This document shows positions 1-9,158 of a stretch of 64,000 nt of DNA, in pieces. The stretch comes from JBGQAS01 sp963699305 (GTDB lineage Bacteria > Chloroflexota > Anaerolineae > Anaerolineales > Anaerolineaceae), in contig OY969431.1 of the NCBI GenBank assembly GCA_963699305.1, positions 992,001-1,056,000 of the forward strand, in the 5' to 3' direction. Both the position numbers and the translations under genes were made by a program. Under the pieces are notes generated by a model. That model saw only the letters and a program-made list of their open reading frames with translations, was not told where the DNA came from and made no database searches. Every line of letters begins with the position of its first letter. The first letter of the stretch is position 1.

Positions 1-26
1 ATAATTTCTTTTCATTGTCACTCCGA

Positions 27-1034
27 TCACGCTTTTCTTTTTAACTGAACTTGTGTGAGCCAATAACTCATGGAATGGCCACCACGGAATAAAGCGTAAA
101 TCCCAATGAGGTCATTTATTATGAAATGATAGAAATGTATGCAAATAGCAAACGCTAAGGCAGACGAGGGATTGATCTTGAAAATCATGAGCGCTCCAAC
201 CAATGATGCCTCGAAGACACCTATATTGGCAGGTGCTGAAGGAATGGCAACGCCCAATGCTAATACTCCCAGGGAGAATATCGCCCACCACGGTTGTGTC
301 TCTGGGATGAAATTTCGCATGATAAAGAAATATTCGATCAGAGAAATCCCCCAGGAAATACAAAGGAACGCGAATGCGGGAATAAAAACCTTCCAATTCG
401 AAATAACGCCAAAACCTTCGAAAAGAGAATACAAGCTTGGCATTACTTGTTTTTGGAAAAAATTTGACCTTGCAGTTTTCTTAGTAATAAATGCTAAAAC
501 GGCATCTTTATTGCGTGCGACTAATATGATAAGTATGATTAAAAAGACAACTATGGATATGGCAACGTAGGCTGTCACTTTTACCCAATTACCTTCAATA
601 ACATGTGGAAGACTAACCAATAATAATAAGGCGGCTATACCAATATCAACAATACGTTCAACCACAACCGACGAAAATGCATAAAAAGCGCTGATGCCTG
701 CCGTCTGTCCAAGATATATAGGGCGCACCAACTCACCCAAGCGCAGTGGCAAAATATTATTAAAAAAATAACCGATGTTCAATCCTAGAAAAGATTGCAA
801 AATCGAGACCTTATTACCAGTGAGTTGGCGCCATTCCATTGACCGGAACAGCAACGAAATAAGAAATAACAGGATCGCAGAGAGGATCAAGAATGGATCA
901 AGGTTTTTAAAAGCGGAAATTAATTCGTCCCACTCTACCGTGCGATAAATAACATAAATGGCAACGATGCTGATCACTACTCCCGGTAGCCAACGCAACC
1001 AGCGGTGACCACGCGCGCTTGAGGTATCTTTCAT
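27..1034 (-). CDS. Flippase-like integral membrane protein (LPG synthase TM / UPF0104 family)
   Basis: This 335-residue protein has about eight hydrophobic segments and matches the lysylphosphatidylglycerol synthase transmembrane (UPF0104) fold. Typical elements are the stretch around residues 90-115 with LPLRLGELVRP and the ending region rich in Gly/Ala with PSAPANIGVFEAS near residue 265. Family members without the C-terminal synthase domain are thought to move or modify lipid-linked substrates at the inner membrane; the substrate cannot be read from sequence. The ATG overlaps the lepA stop by 4 bases (ATGA), so it is translationally coupled to lepA. Family placement is fairly sure, function is not. 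Confidence 0.8.
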   Translation of the reverse strand: MKDTSSARGHRWLRWLPGVVISIVAIYVIYRTVEWDELISAFKNLDPFLILSAILLFLISLLFRSMEWRQLTGNKVSILQSFLGLNIGYFFNNILPLRLGELVRPIYLGQTAGISAFYAFSSVVVERIVDIGIAALLLLVSLPHVIEGNWVKVTAYVAISIVVFLIILIILVARNKDAVLAFITKKTARSNFFQKQVMPSLYSLFEGFGVISNWKVFIPAFAFLCISWGISLIEYFFIMRNFIPETQPWWAIFSLGVLALGVAIPSAPANIGVFEASLVGALMIFKINPSSALAFAICIHFYHFIINDLIGIYALFRGGHSMSYWLTQVQLKRKA

Positions 1035-2833
1035 TCATCCTCCAAGCGCAATACAGCCATAAATGCTTCCTGCGGGATTTCGACGCTTCCTACCATTTTC
1101 ATGCGCCTTTTTCCTTTTTTTTGTTTTTCCAATAATTTCTTCTTGCGCGTGATATCTCCACCATAACATTTGGCAAGCACATCCTTGCGAAGTGCTTTTA
1201 CATTAGCCCGTGATATCACCCGTCCACTTGCAGATGCCTGGATAGCAACATCATATAATTGACGTGGAATCAATTCCTTTAGTTTTGTTACCAGACGTTG
1301 CCCCTTGTGATAAGCTTGATCTTTATGTACAATTGCCGCCAAAGCATCGACCGGTTCCCCACCTACCAAAACTTCCAGTTTCACCAATTCCCCGGGGCGA
1401 TACTCAAGGAACGTATAATCCATTGACGCGTAACCACGAGTCCGGGATTTCAAGTCGTCAAAAAAATCCACAATAATTTCAGAAAGAGGAATTTCAAAAT
1501 TGAGCTGCACTCGCTTGGGTGCAGGATAATCTTGTTCGATATATGTTCCATGTCGTTTAGTTACTAATTCCATGATCGTTCCATAATAATCGGTAGGAGT
1601 TATAATCTGCAATTTCATCCACGGCTCATGGATTTCCTGAATCTGAGCTTCATCGGGTAGTTTAGCTGGGGAATCCACCAAAGCGGATTCCCCGCTGATC
1701 ATGATCACTTCATATTCAACAGATGGAGCGGTGACAACAATATCAAGGTCGTACTCACGCTCCAAGCGTTCCTGAATGATTTCCATATGAAATAAACCGA
1801 GAAAACCACAACGAAATCCAAAGTTCAATGCTTGTGAAGTTTCAGGTTGATAAATCAGGGAAGCATCATTTAATTGAAGTTTTTCGAGTGCTTCTTTCAA
1901 ATTTTCATAATCCGCCCCTTCAACTGGGTAGATGCCAGCGAAAACCATTGGCTTGGGATGATGATATCCGGGAAGAGGATGAACGGCAGGTTCCTTAGTG
2001 TGGGTAAAAGTATCGCCGACACGGCATTCTTTCAGTGTTTTTAAGCCGGTTGCAATATATCCAACATCTCCAGCTTCAAGATGTTCGATGGGTTTCATGG
2101 TTGGTGAGAAAACCCCGATTTCAACAGGCTTCAATTCCGCAGTTGTACTCATCAACTTTAATTCATCTGTGGGGAAAATCGTCCCTTCCACAACCCGGAC
2201 ATACGCAACCACACCTTTGTATGGATCATAATGAGAATCGAATATCAATGCCTGCAACAAACCATTGGGATTACCTTTGGGATATGGGATCCGGTGGACA
2301 ATTGCCTCTAAGACTTGTTCGACATTTATCCCATCTTTTGCTGAGATCCGTATGATTTCTTTGGAAGGAACGCCAAGAAGGACCGAGATATCCTCGGCAA
2401 CGACATCGGGTTGTGCAGAGACGAGATCGATTTTATTGATGACGGGAATGATTTCAAGGCTGGCTTCTATTGCAAGATACAAGTTGGCTAATGTTTGAGC
2501 TTCAATCCCTTGTGTGGCGTCAACAACAAGGACAGCGCCTTCGCAGGCATTTAATGCCCGGCTGACTTCGTAATTGAAATCGACGTGTCCAGGAGTATCG
2601 ATTAAGTTAAGCTCGTAGTTCTGATCGTCGTCCGCTTTATAATTCATACGGACTGCCGATGATTTAATTGTCACCCCCTTCTCGCGTTCCAAATCCATCG
2701 TATCCAGAATCTGTTCCACCATTTCCCTGTCAGATACTGTTCCGGTTAGTTGCAACAGCCTGTCAGCAAGGGTGGATTTTCCATGATCCACATGTGCAAT
2801 AATGCAGAAATTTCGGATGTGATCAGTGCTCAT
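1031..2833 (-). CDS. lepA: Elongation factor 4 (back-translocating GTPase LepA)
   Basis: This is a 600-residue translational GTPase of normal LepA length. The G domain shows the P-loop AHVDHGKSTLADRLL near residues 13-27, DTPGHVDF for the G3 motif and NKIDL for G4. It is followed by EF-Tu domain 2-like, EF-G-like and the LepA-specific C-terminal domain, with the GFLGLFHMEI signature near residue 345 and the basic tail GGDITRKKKLLEKQKKGKRRMK typical of LepA. It binds stalled or mistranslocated ribosomes. The ORF starts inside the end of tlyA (11-base overlap) and its stop overlaps the flippase-like gene, so the three genes form one transcript. Confidence 0.97.
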   Translation of the reverse strand: MSTDHIRNFCIIAHVDHGKSTLADRLLQLTGTVSDREMVEQILDTMDLEREKGVTIKSSAVRMNYKADDDQNYELNLIDTPGHVDFNYEVSRALNACEGAVLVVDATQGIEAQTLANLYLAIEASLEIIPVINKIDLVSAQPDVVAEDISVLLGVPSKEIIRISAKDGINVEQVLEAIVHRIPYPKGNPNGLLQALIFDSHYDPYKGVVAYVRVVEGTIFPTDELKLMSTTAELKPVEIGVFSPTMKPIEHLEAGDVGYIATGLKTLKECRVGDTFTHTKEPAVHPLPGYHHPKPMVFAGIYPVEGADYENLKEALEKLQLNDASLIYQPETSQALNFGFRCGFLGLFHMEIIQERLEREYDLDIVVTAPSVEYEVIMISGESALVDSPAKLPDEAQIQEIHEPWMKLQIITPTDYYGTIMELVTKRHGTYIEQDYPAPKRVQLNFEIPLSEIIVDFFDDLKSRTRGYASMDYTFLEYRPGELVKLEVLVGGEPVDALAAIVHKDQAYHKGQRLVTKLKELIPRQLYDVAIQASASGRVISRANVKALRKDVLAKCYGGDITRKKKLLEKQKKGKRRMKMVGSVEIPQEAFMAVLRLEDE

Positions 2834-3646
2834 GACCGTTGGAAGTATACCCTATTTCATTTTCCAGCTTTTTAATCAGCCTTTCAACGTCGAGGTGCCA
2901 ATCGCATTGGTTGCTAATCCTCTGGCTGAAATGCATCAGGAATTCAATGTTTCCTTTCGGACCTTTAAGAGGTGACTGCATAACCCCTAATATATTTCCA
3001 TGATGATCTGAAAAATTCAATATGTCAATCAGCACTTTTTTATGAATGATCGGATCCCGGATGACACCTTCTCCGTGGGCAGCATCTTTTCTACCTGCCT
3101 CGAATTGAGGTTTGATCAATGCAACAACATGATCTTTTTTGTGATCTAGCCACCGGATGATGCCGGGCAATATTAATTTTAAGGAAATAAAACTAACGTC
3201 TATCACCACGAGATCAATCGGTTCAGGTAAGCAATCGATATACCTAGCATTCGTTTTTTCCATGACGACAACTCGAGGATCCTTCCGCAATTTCCAGTTG
3301 AGTTCGCCGTGCCCCACATCAATTGCGTATACATTTTTCGCTCCATGTTGCAGTAAACAGTCCGTAAAACCACCTGTCGATGCTCCAACATCCGCACAAA
3401 CCCAGTCTTTCAGATCGGTTAATTCAAAGGCATGAAGTGCTGCTTCCAGTTTTTCTCCCCGCGCGAAATAAATGGAGGTCTTTTTTCAAGCTCAATCAGT
3501 GCAGAAGATTCAATCTTTTCAGATGGCTTTAGTACAGGTTGCCCATTTACCCGTACCTCCCCTGCCATGATCATCCGTTGAGCAAGGTTTCGACTTTCAA
3601 TAAGACCCATTTCCACAAGCAAAATATCAATCCTATCCTTCCGCAT
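2823..3646 (-). CDS. tlyA: TlyA-family rRNA 2'-O-methyltransferase / hemolysin A homologue (frame broken)
   Basis: Two reading frames together give a complete TlyA protein. The N-terminal 60 residues (3646 to about 3460) are an S4 RNA-binding domain, starting MRKDRIDILLVEMGL and reaching ERPPFISRG in family style. The rest, from 3455 to 2823 in another frame, is the FtsJ-like methyltransferase with DVGASTGGFTDC (SAM motif I), VYAIDVGHG, DVSFISL and LIKPQFEAG. The break lies at the CCCC run at 3457-3460; one more G on the coding strand restores SRGGEKLEAALHAF. I read this as an assembly error or recent mutation. A -10 element 6 nt upstream of the ATG suggests leaderless transcription. Confidence 0.88.
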
Positions 3647-3652
3647 GGATAT

Positions 3653-3658
3653 ATTATC
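3653..3658 (-). promoter_or_regulatory. Probable -10 element of tlyA, leaderless configuration
   Basis: On the minus strand GATAAT lies exactly 6 nt before the tlyA ATG (3644-3646), leaving no room for a leader or a Shine-Dalgarno sequence. No clear -35 box is visible. Inference from sequence only. Confidence 0.4.
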
Positions 3659-3717
3659 TCACAAGCATTAACGGCATTTTTTGGTTCAGATTTATTTCTT
3701 CCCTTTTCATCTTATGA

Positions 3718-3723
3718 TATAAA
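3718..3723 (+). promoter_or_regulatory. Extended -10 promoter of the prenyltransferase operon, leaderless
   Basis: TATAAA is preceded by TGA, giving an extended -10 (TGnTATAAA), and ends 6 nt before the ATG at 3730. Transcription would start at or next to the start codon. No ribosome binding site lies upstream of this ATG. Confidence 0.5.
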
Positions 3724-3729
3724 TACATC

Positions 3730-4605
3730 ATGCTTAAAGCTTTGCTAAAATCCATGCGAATCCGACAGTGGACCAAGAACGTGTTTGTTCTTGCTGCCCT
3801 TGTATTTGACCGTCAATTACTTAATATCACGTCATTGTGGCATTCCGTTGCTGGAATGTTTATCTTTTGCCTGCTGTCCAGCAGCGTTTATCTCTTTAAC
3901 GACATAATGGATGTCGAAGCAGATCGCAAGCACCCGGTAAAAAGTAAACGTCCGATCGCATCCGGTCTGCTCCCAATTCGGGTGGCGTTGGTTGCCAGCA
4001 TTATCCTGGTGGTGATTACTCTACCTCTAGCTTACCTGTTATCTCCTTGGTTTGCACTCATTGCATTTATTTATTTCGCCCTTAATCTCGCTTATTCCAC
4101 CTGGTTAAAGCATATCGCCATTCTTGATGTACTCCTGGTTGCAGCTTTTTTTGTGTTGCGTGTAGCTGCCGGTGTAACATTGATAAAAGTGGAACGGTTT
4201 TCACCTTGGTTGTATGTGGTGACTACATTATTTGCTCTTTATATCGGTTTTGGTAAGCGGCGTGCCGAACTGGCATTGCTTGCGGAGGGTGCGAATATGC
4301 ATCGCAAGGTTTTGGAAGGTTACACCATCCCCATGCTTGACCAATTCATCACCATTGTTTCGAGCACGACCATCGTAGCGTATAGCTTATATACTTTTAC
4401 TGCAGAAAACTTGAAAGGCAGTGCATTGATGATGCTGACAATTCCTTTTGTTCTTTATGGAATTTTTCGGTATCTATACCTCGTCCAGGTGAAACATGCT
4501 GGTGGAGCCCCCGAAGAGCTTCTGCTGACTGATCGACCTTTACAAATCACCATCTTCTTTTGGGGATTGTCAGTTTTGTTGATTTTTTATTATTTACCAC
4601 ATTAA
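3730..4605 (+). CDS. UbiA-family polyprenyl transferase (decaprenyl-phosphate phosphoribosyltransferase-like)
   Basis: This 291-residue membrane protein of the UbiA superfamily has about eight transmembrane helices. The first aspartate-rich motif, NDIMDVEADRKHPVKSKRP near residues 58-76, matches the variant NDxxDxExDRxHPxK seen in decaprenyl-phosphate 5-phosphoribosyltransferases (Rv3806c type) rather than quinone prenyltransferases. The N-terminal RIRQWTKNVFV is also typical of that group. It probably transfers a phosphoribosyl or related head group to a polyprenyl phosphate at the membrane. It is directly followed by mevalonate kinase after one base, so the operon couples isoprenoid supply to polyprenyl use. 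Exact substrates are inferred from the motif class only. Confidence 0.8.
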   Translation: MLKALLKSMRIRQWTKNVFVLAALVFDRQLLNITSLWHSVAGMFIFCLLSSSVYLFNDIMDVEADRKHPVKSKRPIASGLLPIRVALVASIILVVITLPLAYLLSPWFALIAFIYFALNLAYSTWLKHIAILDVLLVAAFFVLRVAAGVTLIKVERFSPWLYVVTTLFALYIGFGKRRAELALLAEGANMHRKVLEGYTIPMLDQFITIVSSTTIVAYSLYTFTAENLKGSALMMLTIPFVLYGIFRYLYLVQVKHAGGAPEELLLTDRPLQITIFFWGLSVLLIFYYLPH

Positions 4606-4606
4606 A

Positions 4607-5563
4607 ATGCCCGCTTTTTCGTTAACTGCTCCAGGTAAAATCATCCTTTTTGGAGAACATGCTGTTGTTTATGGGCAGCCCGCAATTGCTTTTCCTGTTG
4701 CAGATGTTTATGCAAAAGTGACTTTGCATGCCAATTTGCATGCAGATCCCGGGATTGTTCACATCCTAGCCTCTGATATTGGGTTGAATTCAAATCTGGA
4801 TGAACTGGACACTCAACACCCAATCCGGGTAGCAATCCTTACGTTTCTTAACCAATTTCATCTTTCCTCCATCCCAGCCTGCGATATCCAAATAACCTCA
4901 ACAATCCCTATTGCATCCGGATTGGGATCAGGTGCTGCAATTTCAGTTGCCTTGATCCGTGCCTTATGTAGTCATCTGGGAATTAATCAAACAGCTGGTG
5001 AAGTCTCTGACATGGCATTTAAAGTGGAAAAGATCTTCCATGGAACACCTTCTGGAATTGATAATACGGTCATATCGTTTAATAAAGCGATATTATTTGT
5101 CCAAGGTGAAAAACCCAAGTTCATTACCAGTACAGCCCCGCTGCATTTTATCCTTGCAGACACCGGCATTCGCAGCAAAACCATAGATATGGTTACCGGA
5201 GTGCGCCTACGTTTGAACCAGAATGATGAAGTCTACAGACGGATTTTTCAAGAGATCGGGGGAATTAGCCGATTGGCACTGGGTAAATTGAAATCTGGAG
5301 ATGTCTCAGCTATTGGTTCTCTCATGAGCCTGAATCACCGATTACTGCAAAAATTGGAAGTCTCGAATACTGCTTTAGATAATTTGGTCGATTCAGCATT
5401 GCAGAATGATGCTCTAGGCGCAAAACTTGTCGGAGCCGGTGGTGGTGGGCATATAGCGGCATTGTGTCATCAAAACAAATTACTTAGCCTTTCAGATGCT
5501 TTAAAAAAGGCGGGTGCCAAGAACACATTTCAAATAACGATCCAACCGGGGATAGCCCAATGA
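4607..5563 (+). CDS. mvk: Mevalonate kinase
   Basis: This 318-residue GHMP kinase phosphorylates mevalonate with ATP. It shows the N-terminal APGKIILFGEHAVVYGQPA motif, the glycine-rich ATP loop IPIASGLGSGAA near residues 103-114, the FHGTPSGIDNTV motif with the catalytic Asp, and motif 3 KLVGAGGGGHIAAL near the C terminus. These features favour mevalonate kinase over other GHMP enzymes. The gene follows the UbiA-type gene immediately and its stop overlaps the next gene by 4 bases. A mevalonate route in a bacterium, next to isopentenyl phosphate kinase, indicates the alternative archaeal-like pathway known from some Chloroflexota. Confidence 0.93.
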   Translation: MPAFSLTAPGKIILFGEHAVVYGQPAIAFPVADVYAKVTLHANLHADPGIVHILASDIGLNSNLDELDTQHPIRVAILTFLNQFHLSSIPACDIQITSTIPIASGLGSGAAISVALIRALCSHLGINQTAGEVSDMAFKVEKIFHGTPSGIDNTVISFNKAILFVQGEKPKFITSTAPLHFILADTGIRSKTIDMVTGVRLRLNQNDEVYRRIFQEIGGISRLALGKLKSGDVSAIGSLMSLNHRLLQKLEVSNTALDNLVDSALQNDALGAKLVGAGGGGHIAALCHQNKLLSLSDALKKAGAKNTFQITIQPGIAQ

Positions 5564-6360
5564 AAAAAGTAATACTTCTCAAACTAGGTGGTTCCCTGAT
5601 AACCGACAAACAAAAACCTCATACGGCCAAGAAGAATATTATTAAAAGGTTGGCGCACGAAATAAACGAAGCACTCAAAAAGAATCCAGATTTGAAGATG
5701 ATCATTGGTCACGGTTCTGGTTCGTTTGGGCATATCCCAGCAAAAAAATATAAAACGCGCGAAGGAGCAAAAAGTAAAACGGATTGGAAAGGATTTCATG
5801 AAGTCTGGAAGGAAGCACGGGCTTTGGATCAAATAGTGATGGATGCTTTCCTGGATGCAGATTTGCCGGTTATTTCATTTCCACCAAGCGCAACAGTGAA
5901 AAGCAACTCACACAAGATCATTAGTTGGGATATTCAGGGGATGCAGCACGCATTGGAACATGGCATGGTTCCTGTTATCTATGGCGATGTAGCATTCGAC
6001 CTTCAAAATGGATCAACGATTTTTTCTACTGAAGAATTATTTATTTATCTGGCAAATGTGTTCCATCCACAAATGATTCTGCTCGCTGGAATCGAGGAAG
6101 GTGTCTATTTCGACTTTCCCAATCGAAAACACATACTGCCTGAGATCAATCGTGCAAATTTCGATGAAGCAGCGTCAAAATTGAATGGATCCTCAAATAT
6201 TGATGTTACTGGTGGAATGCGAGAGAAAGTAAATGCAATGTGGATCATCCTTTCAAAATATCCAAAAACAACCATATCGATTTTTTCACCTTTAAAACCC
6301 GGAACCCTTAAGCATGCAATCGAAGGAAAATTATCTGGGACTATCTTGAAAAAGAAATAG
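5560..6360 (+). CDS. Isopentenyl phosphate kinase
   Basis: This 266-residue amino acid kinase-fold protein converts isopentenyl phosphate to isopentenyl diphosphate. It begins KKVILLKLGGSLITDK, the N-terminal phosphate loop, and carries GHGSGSFGH near residues 50-58; the histidine in that stretch is the signature residue separating isopentenyl phosphate kinases from other kinases of the fold. VTGGMREKV near residues 216-224 is the usual nucleotide-binding motif. It overlaps mevalonate kinase by ATGA, so both are co-translated. No phosphomevalonate decarboxylase lies in the window, so that step must be encoded elsewhere. Confidence 0.93.
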   Translation: MKKVILLKLGGSLITDKQKPHTAKKNIIKRLAHEINEALKKNPDLKMIIGHGSGSFGHIPAKKYKTREGAKSKTDWKGFHEVWKEARALDQIVMDAFLDADLPVISFPPSATVKSNSHKIISWDIQGMQHALEHGMVPVIYGDVAFDLQNGSTIFSTEELFIYLANVFHPQMILLAGIEEGVYFDFPNRKHILPEINRANFDEAASKLNGSSNIDVTGGMREKVNAMWIILSKYPKTTISIFSPLKPGTLKHAIEGKLSGTILKKK

Positions 6361-6369
6361 GGGGCTTCT

Positions 6370-7521
6370 ATGTTTTTTGACCGTTCAATGTTGGAGAAAG
6401 AAGAAGAGCACATCCTGGCACCTTATGGGATACACAGTAATGCATCCAAAGGCAGACTTCAACCAGAGAAGGAACCTGATTATCGAACATGCTTTCAGCG
6501 CGATCGTGATCGCATCCTTCACACTACGGCATTTCGGCGGTTGGAATATAAAACCCAGGTATTTATAAATTTTGAAGGAGATTATTATCGCACCCGTCTT
6601 ACCCATACACTCGAAGTGGCGCAAATAGGAAGAACGATTGCCCGTGCTTTGGGAGCCAACGAAGATCTCGTGGAGGCGATCTGCCTGGCACACGACCTGG
6701 GACACCCTCCTTTCGGGCATGCTGGTGAACGTACACTGACTGAATTGATGAAAGATCATGGTGGTTTCGATCATAATAAGCAATCTTTCCGTTTGGTGAC
6801 CAAATTAGAGCAGCGATTTAAGGATTTTGATGGCTTGAATTTAAGTTGGGAAGTTCTCGAAGGTATGGTTAAGCATGAAACCGAGTACGATAGGTCGGAT
6901 GCCAGCCAGTTCAATCCAGAATTGCGCGGTCATTTGGAAGCTCAAATTACCAATGTGGCTGATGAACTTGCTTATACTGCGCATGATCTGGACGATGGCT
7001 TGCATTCCGAGATGATAAATCCAGAAATGTTGTCAGGTATTGAGTTATGGGAAATTCTGTTGGATGAAGCCAGCTTTCGGAATTGTTTCATTGACGAATT
7101 AAAAAGGCACGAATTAATCAGGAACCTGATTGGAATCCTGGTTACGGATCAAATCATGACTACGAGCCAAAGGCTTCAAGATAGCAAAGTCAACAGCGTG
7201 TACGAGCTTCAGCTTCTTTCATACAATGTCACTGGTTACAGTGATGATACTCTTCGAAGAAGTCGTCAGTTGAAAGACTTGCTATTCAAAGATCTTTACC
7301 GCCAATATCGTGTCGTGCGTATGGAAGTAAAAGCATGCCGTGTGATCACTGAATTATTTGCAGCCTATCGATCCGAACCCAGCATCCTTCCTGATCACAT
7401 TCGCTCCAAGATCGATCAGGAGGGATTAGAGAGAACAATCTGCGATTATTTGGCAGGTATGACCGATAGATATGCAATTGACGAATATAATAGACTATTC
7501 GATCCTAATACCCTACCCTGA
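6370..7521 (+). CDS. dgt: Deoxyguanosinetriphosphate triphosphohydrolase-like HD protein
   Basis: This 383-residue HD-domain protein belongs to the dGTPase-like family that cleaves dNTPs to nucleoside and triphosphate. It has the N-terminal RDRDRILHTTAFRRLEYKTQVF motif, THTLEVAQI (first metal His), CLAHDLGHPPFGHAGE (HD pair, near residues 108-123) and ADELAYTAHDLDDG (distal Asp). Length and order match the family. It starts 10 nt after the isopentenyl phosphate kinase stop, preceded by GGGGG. Natural substrate range is not readable; the type 2 'dGTPase-like' designation is safest. Confidence 0.93.
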   Translation: MFFDRSMLEKEEEHILAPYGIHSNASKGRLQPEKEPDYRTCFQRDRDRILHTTAFRRLEYKTQVFINFEGDYYRTRLTHTLEVAQIGRTIARALGANEDLVEAICLAHDLGHPPFGHAGERTLTELMKDHGGFDHNKQSFRLVTKLEQRFKDFDGLNLSWEVLEGMVKHETEYDRSDASQFNPELRGHLEAQITNVADELAYTAHDLDDGLHSEMINPEMLSGIELWEILLDEASFRNCFIDELKRHELIRNLIGILVTDQIMTTSQRLQDSKVNSVYELQLLSYNVTGYSDDTLRRSRQLKDLLFKDLYRQYRVVRMEVKACRVITELFAAYRSEPSILPDHIRSKIDQEGLERTICDYLAGMTDRYAIDEYNRLFDPNTLP

Positions 7522-7534
7522 AGAAAGATGAGAC

Positions 7535-8002
7535 ATGGAAGAGATTTCTTATTTGACAAAAGCTGGTGCTGATAAATTGCATACGGAACTGGAAGAATTA
7601 AAAGGTACAAAGCGCGAACAACTCGCTAAACGCCTTCGTACTGCGATCCAACAGGGAGATTTATCTGAAAATGCAGATTATATATCCGCCAAGGAGGAGC
7701 AAGGATTCCTCGAAGGACGGATTTTGGAATTGGAACGTACTCTAAAGAATGTTGTCCTAATCGAAGAAACTCGAGCAGGTTATTCTGTAGTCGATATCGG
7801 CTGCCGTGTAACAGTCCAGGAACAAGGCGAGGCACCGGATTTGTATTTTATTGTTGGACCAAAAGAAGCGAACCCAATCACGGGGTGGATTTCCTTTGAG
7901 TCACCTATTGGAAAGGCATTGATGGGGCACAAGCCAGGCGATGTTGTCGAAATACATACACCTGGCGGAGTCTTGCGATTGACAATCCTGAAACTGGAGT
8001 AG
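7535..8002 (+). CDS. greA: Transcription elongation factor GreA
   Basis: The 155-residue protein has the GreA layout: an N-terminal antiparallel coiled coil (residues 5-78) with the tip motif GDLSENADYISAKEEQ that carries the acidic residues projecting into the RNA polymerase secondary channel, and a C-terminal FKBP-like domain with SPIGKALMGHKPGDVVEI near residues 122-140. It stimulates cleavage of backtracked transcripts. It is the last gene before a strong bidirectional terminator. Confidence 0.96.
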   Translation: MEEISYLTKAGADKLHTELEELKGTKREQLAKRLRTAIQQGDLSENADYISAKEEQGFLEGRILELERTLKNVVLIEETRAGYSVVDIGCRVTVQEQGEAPDLYFIVGPKEANPITGWISFESPIGKALMGHKPGDVVEIHTPGGVLRLTILKLE

Positions 8003-8007
8003 ACATC

Positions 8008-8038
8008 AAAAAAACCCGGAATGATTCCGGGTTTTTTT
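8008..8038. terminator. Bidirectional rho-independent terminator between greA and the 8041 gene
   Basis: The stem CCCGGAA/TTCCGGG with loop TGA is flanked by A7 on the left and T7 on the right, so it can terminate in both directions. It separates convergent genes. Confidence 0.95.
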
Positions 8039-8040
8039 AG

Positions 8041-9078
8041 TTAAGCTTTAGACCAAACATCCAATTCCAAGGTCATCCGATCAAAGAAACTCCCTTTTGG
8101 AAGTGCTCCCTGACCATAACTTGCATCGATGACTTTAGCTTCCAATTGAAGGGTTGCAGTCTCAAGTAAAATCTTTTGCCCGGGTTCGACAAGAATCAAC
8201 TCACCTTTCGACATCATGCGCTGGCGAATAACAGGATCATTGTATGCATGTTGGCTCATCAGGATTTTAGTAACGGTTTGGACATCATTCTTATCGAAAA
8301 GCCAGATTTCAAATCCCGTAACTTTCTTGGGGTCACCTACACCGATGGTTTCCGAAATTCCCACCCCGCATTCTCCCAAGAATTCTCCGGTAGGAGCATC
8401 AATGCTGAACGAATCGTCATATAGGTCATCACCCAATGCGTAAGTTGTCATGAATTGTGATACTGGTTTATCTTGTGAAAGTTCTTCGGTCTTTCCTCTT
8501 GGTGTGGCTGGAGGAGTTTGAATTTCTGACCGAAGCGTTGGCTTGGTTCCCTGGGTCATTTTTTTGTTTCTGAGTACAAATACATAAAATAATGCAGCCC
8601 CTACAGCGATGGTGACAACGCATAAAATGATAAGCAACGCCACCGAACCTCCTCCCGACGTTTTCGATGTTCCTCCGCTGGTTGTCGGTTGCAATGTCGT
8701 GATGGGTGAAGTGATTCCACTACCAGTGACAAGAGTGCTGTAAGTCTGGATTGCAGCTAAAGTTGTCGTTTGGCATAATCCTGGATTCGCCAACAAAGAA
8801 CTTAGGACAAGTGATCCTTTATCACCCATCTCCTGGTAGCGTTTAATCGCCATTTGCTGTGCCACTGGATTAGTACTATTGGCCGCATAAGAATCAACTG
8901 CCATGCAGAGAAATTCCTGCTGTAAATCCTCACGCATATGATACGGTGCAGCGTCATACCATTGCACAGGCCACAGTAACCATCCCAATAAGGGCAAACC
9001 AATGATCAGTCCTATCACCAACCCGGCGATGGCTGCAACCAAAGGTTTTTTAATATATTCACGGATTCTTTTCATCAT
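8041..9078 (-). CDS. Membrane protein of unknown function with conserved C-terminal domain
   Basis: I do not recognise a named family. The protein (about 345 residues from the ATG at 9078, which has GGAG 6 nt upstream; an upstream ATG at 9093 is less likely) has an N-terminal transmembrane helix (residues 11-33) followed by LLWPVQW, an extracytoplasmic helical region, a Thr/Ser/Gly linker, a second transmembrane segment near residues 155-172, and a cytoplasmic C-terminal domain of about 125 residues containing CGVGISETIG and GFEIWLFDKNDVQTVTKIL. The two-helix topology with a soluble tail suggests a membrane-bound scaffold or sensor. It is the last gene of the minus-strand cluster. Confidence 0.7.
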   Translation of the reverse strand: MMKRIREYIKKPLVAAIAGLVIGLIIGLPLLGWLLWPVQWYDAAPYHMREDLQQEFLCMAVDSYAANSTNPVAQQMAIKRYQEMGDKGSLVLSSLLANPGLCQTTTLAAIQTYSTLVTGSGITSPITTLQPTTSGGTSKTSGGGSVALLIILCVVTIAVGAALFYVFVLRNKKMTQGTKPTLRSEIQTPPATPRGKTEELSQDKPVSQFMTTYALGDDLYDDSFSIDAPTGEFLGECGVGISETIGVGDPKKVTGFEIWLFDKNDVQTVTKILMSQHAYNDPVIRQRMMSKGELILVEPGQKILLETATLQLEAKVIDASYGQGALPKGSFFDRMTLELDVWSKA

Positions 9079-9158
9079 AACCGGCTCCTGCATGCCTCAT
9101 TCTTTTGAATTGAACATGTCTTCACTAATTTATCTTTCCGACAATATAGTTGCAATTT

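Noticed and set aside
139..570. 143-codon plus-strand frame opposite the flippase-like gene
   Set aside because: Shadow of a real membrane-protein gene; no family match or ribosome binding site.
3457..3460. Programmed frameshift in tlyA or the other broken genes
   Set aside because: No slippery heptamer with downstream structure is shared, the breaks occur in unrelated genes in both directions, and homopolymer errors explain them.
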